Virus record (IMG/VR): IMGVR_UViG_3300007516_000072
Span: 1 to 33,407 of that record
Length of the DNA: 33,407 nt
Origin: a virus
Direction: 5' to 3' (one strand)
Shown here: positions 24,139 to 29,740 of the stretch, in pieces
How positions within the stretch are numbered: position 1 is the first letter of the stretch
Layout: every line of letters starts with the position of its first letter
Translations under genes and position numbers: made by a program
The notes under the pieces: generated by a model
What the model saw: only the letters and a program-made list of their open reading frames with translations
What the model was told of the DNA's origin: nothing
The model's database searches: none

Positions 24139-24373
24139 TGAAAGGTTTGTAATTATAGAATCGTCAGAATGTCTTTACCGAGATGGGGAAGACGGTCCTG
24201 TGTGCCGTATAATGACCGAGAGAGGCTTGCACCTCCCTTTTGACGCATCTCCGATGCCGCTGTGCATAAGCCACGCTTATGAATTTCGGGGATGGACAAT
24301 TGATGATACACTCGATGAGATTGTAAACTTAATAATAGAAGAAGATGAAGATAACTCAACTGGAGGAGAATAA
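24122..24373 (+). CDS. small acidic protein of unknown function
   Basis: 83 residues. TTG at 24122 is the only usable start I see, overlapping the previous gene by 17 bases, and it lacks a clear ribosome site, so the start is uncertain. The middle has C-R-I-M...C-I-S-H spacing (VCRIMTERGLHLPFDASP then MPLCISHAYEF), possibly a metal site. The C-terminus is very acidic (IIEEDEDNSTGGE). The stop overlaps the next ATG by one base. Function is not recognised. Confidence 0.45.
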   Translation: MNSKGNERFVIIESSECLYRDGEDGPVCRIMTERGLHLPFDASPMPLCISHAYEFRGWTIDDTLDEIVNLIIEEDEDNSTGGE

Positions 24374-24744
24374 TGGAAATAGCGAGAACGCGTGAAATGA
24401 GTGAAGGTAATGTGGAGGTCGGACTCGATGAGATTGCCGCAGTGCTAGGTCGTGAGGAGTACGACGAATTCAATGCCTGCATGGCTATTGTCCAGAAGAT
24501 TCTGGACTCTCCATCTGCCATGATGGGCAGTGAGGCCTTGGTTGCTGCAGCGAAGCTGGCTGCGCTAAGAACGAAGATTGGAGCCAGGGCACAATATTAC
24601 AAGACGAGCGACAAGTCGATTATCCAAAGGCGTAGGAAGGACATTTTAATGCTGATGTATGATGCGCTTCAAGAGGTGATAAATACCATGAAACTGCTTG
24701 GCCGCATGGAGCACAGTTCAAGCCAGACAGGATATCGCACTTGA
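24373..24744 (+). CDS. helical protein whose 3' end was altered by HNH gene insertion
   Basis: 123 residues with GGAGG ahead of the ATG. The body is helical and charged (EEYDEFNACMAIVQKIL, ALVAAAKLAALRTKIGARAQ), with no recognised motif. The C-terminus INTMKLLGRMEHSSSQTGYRT is probably not the original one. A divergent copy of its last part (INTMKLLGRIEGSMGHGVR) occurs 715 bases downstream at the end of the HNH gene. Joining the two copies would give the original tail, whose stop codon overlaps the ATG of the nuclease gene at 25450. The gene thus looks partly recoded by an inserted homing endonuclease gene. The role of the protein is unknown; context suggests DNA metabolism. Confidence 0.6.
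   Translation: MEIARTREMSEGNVEVGLDEIAAVLGREEYDEFNACMAIVQKILDSPSAMMGSEALVAAAKLAALRTKIGARAQYYKTSDKSIIQRRRKDILMLMYDALQEVINTMKLLGRMEHSSSQTGYRT
24682..24701 (+). repeat. direct repeat, upstream copy, flanking the HNH insertion
   Basis: AATACCATGAAACTGCTTGG matches 25397-25416 at 19 of 20 positions; the one change is G/T in a third codon position. It marks the left border of the inserted HNH segment. Similarity continues more weakly at the protein level. Confidence 0.8.
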
Positions 24745-24775
24745 AAAGTATGGATACTTATGGCAATATAGATAC

Positions 24776-25453
24776 ATGAAGAAAAAATGCTCAATTGAAG
24801 ACTGCAACGGTCAAACAAAATCACTAGAACTTTGTAGTAAGCACTACCAGCGACTTAGAAAAACAGGAAATCCCCGGCTATCTAAGATGAACAGAGACCA
24901 TGACGGTATATGCTCGCTAGGAGGATGTGATAAGAAATACTGGGCCAAGGGATTCTGTAAGATGCACTATAGTCGATGGCGAGCGCATGGAGACCCAGAG
25001 AAGACAATGTTCGGAAATCACGACGGAGTGTGTGTTATCATAGGGTGCTCAAATGTAAGACACTCCAGGGGATTCTGCACAAAGCATTATGGGAGATGGT
25101 ATCAGCATGGAGACCCAGATAAAATAGTTGACAAATCTAATCCAGATGGAAGGCCTACTGTAGATGGATATAGGACAATATGCAAAAATGGCATTTCGAA
25201 AATGGAACATAGATGGGTTATGGAAGATTATATCGGTAGGGAATTGATCAAACACGAAAACGTCCATCACCTCAATGGTGACAAACTAGACAACAGAATC
25301 GAGAACTTGGAATTATGGAGCACAAAGCAACCAAGAGGTCAGAGAGTGACTGACAAAGTAGAGTGGGCTAAAGAAATCTTAGACATCTACGATATCAATA
25401 CCATGAAACTTCTTGGGAGAATTGAAGGTTCTATGGGGCATGGTGTACGATGA
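24776..25453 (+). CDS. HNH homing endonuclease with three zinc-finger repeats
   Basis: The frame is open from 24698, but the ATG at 24776 (MKKKCSIEDCN) fits the conserved part best; upstream residues overlap the previous gene and show no homology. The protein has 225 residues. Three repeats of C-x4-C-x9/10-C-x2-H (CSIEDC...CSKH, CSLGGC...CKMH, CVIIGC...CTKH), each ending in GNP or GDP, form an N-terminal zinc-finger array. The HNH core follows: EHRWVMEDYIGREL, then HENVHHLNGDKLDNRIENL and LELWS. The last ~20 residues are a copy of the end of the upstream phage gene, fused in frame to the HNH protein. No Shine-Dalgarno sequence is visible ahead of 24776. Confidence 0.87.
   Translation: MKKKCSIEDCNGQTKSLELCSKHYQRLRKTGNPRLSKMNRDHDGICSLGGCDKKYWAKGFCKMHYSRWRAHGDPEKTMFGNHDGVCVIIGCSNVRHSRGFCTKHYGRWYQHGDPDKIVDKSNPDGRPTVDGYRTICKNGISKMEHRWVMEDYIGRELIKHENVHHLNGDKLDNRIENLELWSTKQPRGQRVTDKVEWAKEILDIYDINTMKLLGRIEGSMGHGVR
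25397..25416 (+). repeat. direct repeat, downstream copy, flanking the HNH insertion
   Basis: AATACCATGAAACTTCTTGG matches 24682-24701 at 19 of 20 bases. It lies in the 3' end of the HNH gene and leads into the stop codon that overlaps the start of the Cas4-like gene. It probably represents the original 3' end of the interrupted gene. Confidence 0.8.
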
Positions 25454-26247
25454 AGGGATTAATTAAAAATCTCAAATCAAGCGAGCAGCCAAAAAAGAAG
25501 GTTACGAAGAAGAAGGTCGAGGCGGCTATCCCAATTGACGTTCTGAACCTCGAAACATCTCTAGTTAACGCTATTGACGGCAAACTTGAGGCCGCTAACG
25601 GTACATCTTGGAAGCAAAGCAATAGCTTTGCGCCGTCCAGCACAAGCCCTTGTCCGAGGTTTTATGTGTATAGATTCCGTGGTTACAATCAAGAGATTTC
25701 TTTTCTTGGCCAAACTAAGAGAATTTTCGATCTCGGAAATCGCATTGAAGACGCGGTGGGGGAAATGCTTGACGATATTGGAATCTTGAGAGATTCTCAA
25801 ATTGAGTTTACTATTACAGATCCGGCTCCTGTCAGGGGCTTTATCGACTTTATGGTAGACTGGGATGGATTGAAGCCAATGGAATGTAAGTCTATTAACG
25901 AGGCGGGATTCGTATATCGTAAGGCTTACCATAAACCAACTGATGCTCATTTCAAGCAGTTGCAATTATATATTTACGCAATGAAGACCGATTCTGGCTT
26001 TTTGATTTATTACAGCAAAAATAATTCAGAGTTGCTTCCTATCCTTGTCAAGCGTGATGACGTGTTTTTGGAAAAAACTTTCGACAAGTTTGCTAAAATT
26101 CACAAGGTCTTTACAGACGGAGATCTTCCAGAGAGGCCTTACAAGAAGGAATCACAGAACTGCACTCGCTGTGACGCTTTTTCTCACTGCTGGTCTGATA
26201 CAGAGTTAGGAGTCTCAATAAAACCGCCGAAAGAGGGGGTAAAGTAG
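25450..26247 (+). CDS. Cas4/RecB-like PD-(D/E)XK exonuclease with Fe-S cluster motif
   Basis: 265 residues. The N-terminus is lysine-rich (KKKVTKKKVEA). Four Cys fit the Fe-S cluster of Cas4/AddB-type nucleases: C68 (SPCPRFYVYRF), and C238-x2-C241-x5-C247 (NCTRCDAFSHCW). The nuclease core has E100 (GNRIEDAVGEML), D133 (RGFIDFMVD), E145-C146-K147 (MECKSI) and the QxxxY-like segment KQLQLYIYAM. It probably degrades DNA ends during recombination, alongside RecA and the resolvases encoded nearby. There is no Cas1, Cas2 or CRISPR array, so a CRISPR role is unlikely. The ATG overlaps the stop of the upstream frame (ATGA). Confidence 0.85.
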   Translation: MKGLIKNLKSSEQPKKKVTKKKVEAAIPIDVLNLETSLVNAIDGKLEAANGTSWKQSNSFAPSSTSPCPRFYVYRFRGYNQEISFLGQTKRIFDLGNRIEDAVGEMLDDIGILRDSQIEFTITDPAPVRGFIDFMVDWDGLKPMECKSINEAGFVYRKAYHKPTDAHFKQLQLYIYAMKTDSGFLIYYSKNNSELLPILVKRDDVFLEKTFDKFAKIHKVFTDGDLPERPYKKESQNCTRCDAFSHCWSDTELGVSIKPPKEGVK

Positions 26248-26282
26248 TATATAGATATTACGATATAAATGCCATACACATA

Positions 26283-26291
26283 TGGTATAAT
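26283..26291 (+). promoter_or_regulatory. extended -10 promoter element with leaderless spacing
   Basis: TGGTATAAT ends six bases before the ATG at 26298, so transcription would start at or next to the A of the ATG. There is no -35 box and no Shine-Dalgarno sequence. Leaderless mRNAs are common in actinobacteria. The same arrangement occurs at 28819. Confidence 0.6.
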
Positions 26292-26297
26292 ATAGTT

Positions 26298-26612
26298 ATG
26301 GAACTACCCGGTAGATTTTGCGCCAATGGAGATTGTGATGAGGCGTTCGAGCCTCAGGTCCACAACGCCATTTATTGTAGCGTAGAGTGTCGTAAGATTG
26401 TCACTAACAAGAATGTACTTGATAGATATTATGAAAAAAAAGAGCGAAGGGCCAATAAAAAGAGGGTCTGCTCTAATGAAGGCTGTGCTACTATCTTGTC
26501 AATGTATAATGATGAAGAGATCTGCGAGACGTGCAAAACCGAAAGATTGATACTGAGGTTGGCGGGTTACGGATGGGATGAAGCGAAGCTTCGAGAAGAG
26601 TGGTCATATTAG
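26298..26612 (+). CDS. double zinc-finger protein, probably from a leaderless mRNA
   Basis: 104 residues. Two Cys clusters are visible: C-x4-C (FCANGDC) with C-x3-C (YCSVEC) in the first half, and C-x4-C (VCSNEGC) with C-x2-C (ICETC) in the second. Each can bind one zinc. A basic helix lies between them (YEKKERRANKKR). The C-terminus is a short helix (GYGWDEAKLREEW). This looks like a nucleic-acid-binding or adaptor protein. The first cluster resembles the zinc finger found near the start of some HNH or recombination proteins, but no catalytic site is present. The -10 element is placed so that the ATG is the likely first codon of the mRNA. Confidence 0.62.
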   Translation: MELPGRFCANGDCDEAFEPQVHNAIYCSVECRKIVTNKNVLDRYYEKKERRANKKRVCSNEGCATILSMYNDEEICETCKTERLILRLAGYGWDEAKLREEWSY

Positions 26613-26620
26613 CGGCTCTG

Positions 26621-26629
26621 TGTTATAAT
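26621..26629 (+). promoter_or_regulatory. extended -10 promoter element (TGT-TATAAT)
   Basis: TGTTATAAT lies in the short gap before the RuvC-like gene; the predicted start is near 26636. GGAG at 26637-26640 then lies at the very 5' end of the mRNA, eight bases before the ATG at 26649. Confidence 0.55.
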
Positions 26630-26648
26630 ATATGCTGGAGTGATCGCT

Positions 26649-27239
26649 ATGAACATAGTTCGAGCCTTGAAGTTTAAAACTCCCAAGAGAGCTATTGTTG
26701 TTGGCGTTGATGCTTCGTCAACTTCGATAGCTTTCGCAATTTTCAGTCAGACGGAGGATAAAACTCATCTCCTGTCCACATCTAAAATAAATATCGGGGT
26801 ATTCAAAAGAAATGATAAATTAAAATTTATATCATTATTTATCCCAGAATTCTTATCCAAGTACGATATCGACTATATCTTTGTCGAGCAACCTATATAT
26901 ATCCAGAACCCTGCAACGAGCAGGATTCTTTCTCAGGTTTCTGGGCATCTGATTGGGGAGTGTCTGAAGGTCACTGACAATGTCGATGAGGTTATTATTT
27001 CCAAGTGGAAGAGCTTTATTGGCTACAAAAACGTCTCAAAGGCCGAAAAGTCGTTATGGGCTAGGGACTTTGGGGAAAAGGAATCAAAGAAGATGGCAAT
27101 CTCAGAAAGAAAATTAAGAACAGTTCGTATTGTCCATGAAAAGATCTATGGAATAGATCACATTGTTGATAACGATATTTGCGACGCTATCGGAATCGGC
27201 CTATACGGGTTGAGTGTTGTAAATAAGGGAGGGCAGTGA
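26649..27239 (+). CDS. RuvC-like Holliday junction resolvase
   Basis: 196 residues from ATG at 26649, chosen because GGAG lies eight bases upstream. A GTG at 26640 would add three residues and overlap that site. The RNase H-like fold motifs are clear: D21 in VVGVDASSTSIAFAI, E80 in YIFVEQPIY, and the C-terminal acidic pair around D176-D179 in DNDICDAIGIGLYGL. This is the RuvC-type active site that cuts four-way junctions. It probably resolves recombination intermediates before packaging. A second, unrelated resolvase-like protein is at 23851. The stop is one base before the TTG of the next HNH gene. Confidence 0.82.
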   Translation: MNIVRALKFKTPKRAIVVGVDASSTSIAFAIFSQTEDKTHLLSTSKINIGVFKRNDKLKFISLFIPEFLSKYDIDYIFVEQPIYIQNPATSRILSQVSGHLIGECLKVTDNVDEVIISKWKSFIGYKNVSKAEKSLWARDFGEKESKKMAISERKLRTVRIVHEKIYGIDHIVDNDICDAIGIGLYGLSVVNKGGQ

Positions 27240-27240
27240 G

Positions 27241-27714
27241 TTGGCGCTTGAACCTATTGACAGACTTGAGGCCAAAATTGATAAGTCAGACAATTGTTGG
27301 CTATGGGCGGGGGCTATCGACAAGGCTGGCTACGGACGGATGGGTGTGGGAGGGAAGGTATTGTATACTCACAGGTTGTCCTACGAGTTTTATGTCGGGC
27401 CAATCCCGGAAGGTCTGCACATCGATCACATATGTCGCGTGAGGAGTTGTTTAAACCCGGACCATCTGGAGCCAGTGACTTGTAGAGAGAATGCAAGGCG
27501 TGGAAATACCGGGGAGCTGAGCGGTGCTAAACAAAGGGCCAAAACTCATTGCCCACAAGGTCACCCTTACGATGAAACCAACACGTATGTTGACCCGAAC
27601 AATGGCAGCCGTACATGCAGAAAGTGCCATGCCGAACGAGAGCGTCGTAGCCAAGTAAAAAGGCGCGCCGCAATGTCGTTTACTGCTGGCTTAAAGGAGA
27701 GAGAACGTGCTTGA
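27241..27714 (+). CDS. HNH homing endonuclease (paralog of the one at 10822)
   Basis: 157 residues from TTG at 27241 with GGGAGG upstream, one base after the RuvC-like stop. It has the same architecture as the protein at 10822: NCWLWAGAIDKAGYGRM, SYEFYVGPIPEGLHIDHICR, CLNPDHLEPVTCRENARRG, then KTHCPQGHPYDETNTY and CRKCHAERERR. The HNH core (LHIDHICRVRSCLNPDHLEP) keeps Asp-His, Asn and the last His. The C-terminus (AAMSFTAGLKERERA) runs over the ribosome site of the next gene and overlaps its start by 8 bases. It is a free-standing mobile endonuclease. Confidence 0.9.
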   Translation: MALEPIDRLEAKIDKSDNCWLWAGAIDKAGYGRMGVGGKVLYTHRLSYEFYVGPIPEGLHIDHICRVRSCLNPDHLEPVTCRENARRGNTGELSGAKQRAKTHCPQGHPYDETNTYVDPNNGSRTCRKCHAERERRSQVKRRAAMSFTAGLKERERA

Positions 27715-28000
27715 ACCTTATAAAGACCGCGAGTGGCTCTACTTTCATTACGTCAAAAAGCGAATGAATATGAAAGATATTGTCGTGGTTCTTAAAACTA
27801 AACACAACATCACTTTGACACCCCAAGGGCTATACAATTGGCTCTCCAAGTATGATTTACTTAAGTACAGAGGTAAGGGTCGAAAGATCAATGCGAACCT
27901 CCAGATGAGGAATAAGGTAGCACAGTCGGGGAAGCGCCCCGATAAGATGCGAGAAGAACGAATGCGAGCGATTGCTCGGGCCAGAAAACGGGGCAAGTGA
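27707..28000 (+). CDS. small basic helix-turn-helix-like protein
   Basis: 97 residues from GTG at 27707, with AAGGAGAG upstream. DREWLYFHYVKKRMNMKDIV and then ITLTPQGLYNWLSKYDLL look like a helix-turn-helix: 'wL...Yv.k..s...Ia..l..tp..v.nWl..ygL'. The C-terminal 40 residues are very basic (KRPDKMREERMRAIARARKR). It is likely a DNA-binding protein. The pattern is also seen in small proteins encoded near HNH genes and in terminase-like HTH modules. The specific role is unknown. Confidence 0.55.
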   Translation: MLEPYKDREWLYFHYVKKRMNMKDIVVVLKTKHNITLTPQGLYNWLSKYDLLKYRGKGRKINANLQMRNKVAQSGKRPDKMREERMRAIARARKRGK

Positions 28001-28068
28001 TGATCAGCCACGTTTCGTATGGTATGATGGTCATGTCGATCGAGTCATAAGAGAGGAAGTTGCTACAA

Positions 28069-28500
28069 GTGAACGAGCATATTTTTTTCTTCCGGGACGA
28101 CGATGATGACGATGATGACGAGTATGACAACGGAGAAGAGGAAGCTTTCCCGTCTCTTCAGGTAGTTCTCAAATTTCCTAATTCATTGTCCGCCGAAGAT
28201 CGGCTCTTTTCTTTCGAATACAATTTTCCCGTTCATTACTCCGGGCTTGTTGAAGACATTGAAGAAAATGGGCTAATAATTGGTGACTTTTACAGGGTAA
28301 GCCCTAAGTATGCTTTCGATGCTCTGAAGTGTGGCATGGTCGTCCCGTTGATCGAAGAGATCAACTCGTATGATGATATGATACACTTTGAATACTGGTC
28401 TCCCCTTGAGGGCCGCTACAAGAATTTCTATGATATGGTTTTTGTTGAGAAATATTGGATGTTTTCCGCTCTATCTGAAAGAATATGGTCATATAACTAA
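28069..28500 (+). CDS. acidic protein of unknown function with an Asp run
   Basis: 143 residues from GTG at 28069, with AGGAAG (28054-28059) at good spacing; an in-frame TTG at 28060 is the alternative start. After HIFFFR comes a run of eight Asp, encoded by repeated GAC/GAT codons (28096-28119), then EYDNGEEEAF. The remainder has a mixed pattern ending WSPLEGRYKNFYDMVFVEKY. There is no Cys pair and no known motif. A poor -10-like TGGTATGAT lies upstream at 28020-28028. The stop overlaps the next ATG by one base. Confidence 0.55.
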   Translation: MNEHIFFFRDDDDDDDDEYDNGEEEAFPSLQVVLKFPNSLSAEDRLFSFEYNFPVHYSGLVEDIEENGLIIGDFYRVSPKYAFDALKCGMVVPLIEEINSYDDMIHFEYWSPLEGRYKNFYDMVFVEKYWMFSALSERIWSYN

Positions 28501-28802
28501 TGGAAAATACAGCTAAAGATACACTCGTCATGATTGAAAGAGAACTTATCAAGTTCGCATCATACGATAACGTGAAGTCTATGCTATCTAAGTATATGGT
28601 TGGCTCTTACGATCAAGATACTGTAGAGAAGCTCCTTGTGATTCTTTCCAGCGAATTTCGTAAAGTCTTGGAAAGGGTTGAGGATAATCTCCCAGATGAT
28701 GATGTCGAAGCGGCCGCTGTCGTTGCTAGGCGGTCTTCTCCAAAGCGAGGAAAGCCTCGCAAAGAGGTCGATGTCATCATTGATGATGACGAAGATGAAT
28801 AA
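28500..28802 (+). CDS. unknown protein with helical body and charged tail
   Basis: 100 residues. The first 65 are helical (VMIERELIKFASYDNVKSML, KLLVILSSEFRKVLERVEDN). The tail is basic (RRSSPKRGKPRK) and then acidic (DDDEDE at the end). The ATG overlaps the previous stop. It is probably co-expressed with the acidic protein upstream; both carry Asp-rich segments. No function is recognised. Confidence 0.5.
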   Translation: MENTAKDTLVMIERELIKFASYDNVKSMLSKYMVGSYDQDTVEKLLVILSSEFRKVLERVEDNLPDDDVEAAAVVARRSSPKRGKPRKEVDVIIDDDEDE

Positions 28803-28818
28803 ATAACGAAGATGAGTA

Positions 28819-28827
28819 TGGTATAAT
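28819..28827 (+). promoter_or_regulatory. extended -10 promoter element with leaderless spacing (terminase operon)
   Basis: TGGTATAAT ends six bases before the ATG at 28834, the same spacing as at 26283. There is no -35 box or Shine-Dalgarno sequence. It probably drives the terminase genes. Confidence 0.6.
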
Positions 28828-28833
28828 TGTTGT

Positions 28834-29439
28834 ATGGGCAAAGACTTGGAAAAAACTGAAGGAATTTTTGATAAAGCAAAGAAAGTGGAAGAGGTGGGGC
28901 TTCTTCACTTGAAAGGCTATTCAAATTCTGACATTGGAGAACTTCAGGGGATCTCTCAGCCAACTGTGAGGGATTACATTTTCCAATATAAGAACCACCT
29001 TGAGGTTCTTGCCGAGAATGACCCATACTTTCTGGAAAAGGTCCAACTTAATACTATCAAGGCTCTTGCTGAGTTTGATGAAATTTCAAAGGAGGCTTGG
29101 GAGACTGTCGAGATTGCAACTCGGGAGGGGATGGTCTCTGCAAGAAATCAGGCGCTAAAACTTTGCCTTGACATCGCTACAAAAAAGGCTCAACTACATC
29201 AACTGATGGGGACAGCGAAAACTGACGGGGAGTATATAGCGCGGATGCAGAAGGCCGAGACTGTCAACCAAATCATATCCAAGGTCATTAAGGATGTGAT
29301 TGCCGATTGCGAGTCATGCAAAGGGCGAGCCCGTCCTATGCTGCGCGAAGCCTTCTCTATGATGGAAGGCGACAGTTTCGCTACCGCAGAGGACGCTGGC
29401 GATCATCTAGATTTCGAAGAAGGAGAAGTGGTTGAATAA
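28834..29439 (+). CDS. probable terminase small subunit (HTH protein)
   Basis: 201 residues. Residues 20-55 (VGLLHLKGYSNSDIGELQGI, then SQPTVRDYIFQYKNHL) form a helix-turn-helix typical of terminase small subunits and resolvase-like HTH modules. A long helical middle (residues 60-155) could make the oligomer. CESCKG at about 163-168 is a lone Cys pair. The C-terminus is acidic (LDFEEGEVVE). The position just ahead of the large terminase, with its own promoter, supports the role of recognising phage DNA for packaging. The sequence alone does not prove it. Confidence 0.58.
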   Translation: MGKDLEKTEGIFDKAKKVEEVGLLHLKGYSNSDIGELQGISQPTVRDYIFQYKNHLEVLAENDPYFLEKVQLNTIKALAEFDEISKEAWETVEIATREGMVSARNQALKLCLDIATKKAQLHQLMGTAKTDGEYIARMQKAETVNQIISKVIKDVIADCESCKGRARPMLREAFSMMEGDSFATAEDAGDHLDFEEGEVVE

Positions 29440-29740
29440 TTTTCCAAGAAAAGCGACAATCGCTTGGATAACTTTGGGTTTATTTATCCTCATTTACGAC
29501 GTAATAGCCATGTCCCTGAATGATTATCACAAATCCAAAGGTAGCGGGATAGTGCACGAGACACTCTCTGACGCCTGTTGGCGTGGAATCAATCATCCTA
29601 CAGTAAGATGGCCTATCTGGTTATCTACAGCAGCCATCGTCAAGCATCTTGCTTTTCCGAATTTTTTGAAAAAGTATGATCCAATAAGTTTGGTGGGTAC
29701 AATTATAAAGCGGGTCAGTAGGTCTCGTTCAGATGGCTGA
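29432..29740 (+). CDS. small membrane protein encoded beside the terminase
   Basis: 102 residues from TTG at 29432, with AAGGAGAAG upstream and an 8-base overlap with the previous gene. There is a transmembrane segment at about 8-29 (ATIAWITLGLFILIYDVIAM) and a weaker hydrophobic stretch near 61-76 (WPIWLSTAAIVKHLAF). LSDACWRGINHPTVRWP lies between them. Small membrane proteins with a similar 'DA...HP..R......l.HL' pattern are found near actinophage terminase genes; function is unknown. It overlaps the large terminase start by 8 bases. Confidence 0.58.
   Translation: MNNFPRKATIAWITLGLFILIYDVIAMSLNDYHKSKGSGIVHETLSDACWRGINHPTVRWPIWLSTAAIVKHLAFPNFLKKYDPISLVGTIIKRVSRSRSDG

Noticed and set aside
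24208-24213. TATAAT hexamers inside genes (also 3386, 6533, 12841, 21991, 32583)
   Set aside because: None has the TG one base upstream, and none is placed just ahead of a start codon, so they are taken as chance.
24702-25416. Group I intron carrying the HNH gene
   Set aside because: An intron would not leave a diverged duplicate of the exon on both sides, and I saw no intron core pairing. A free-standing insertion explains the repeats better.
25450-26247. CRISPR association of the Cas4-like nuclease
   Set aside because: No CRISPR repeats and no cas1 or cas2 genes are in the window. Recombination genes surround it.
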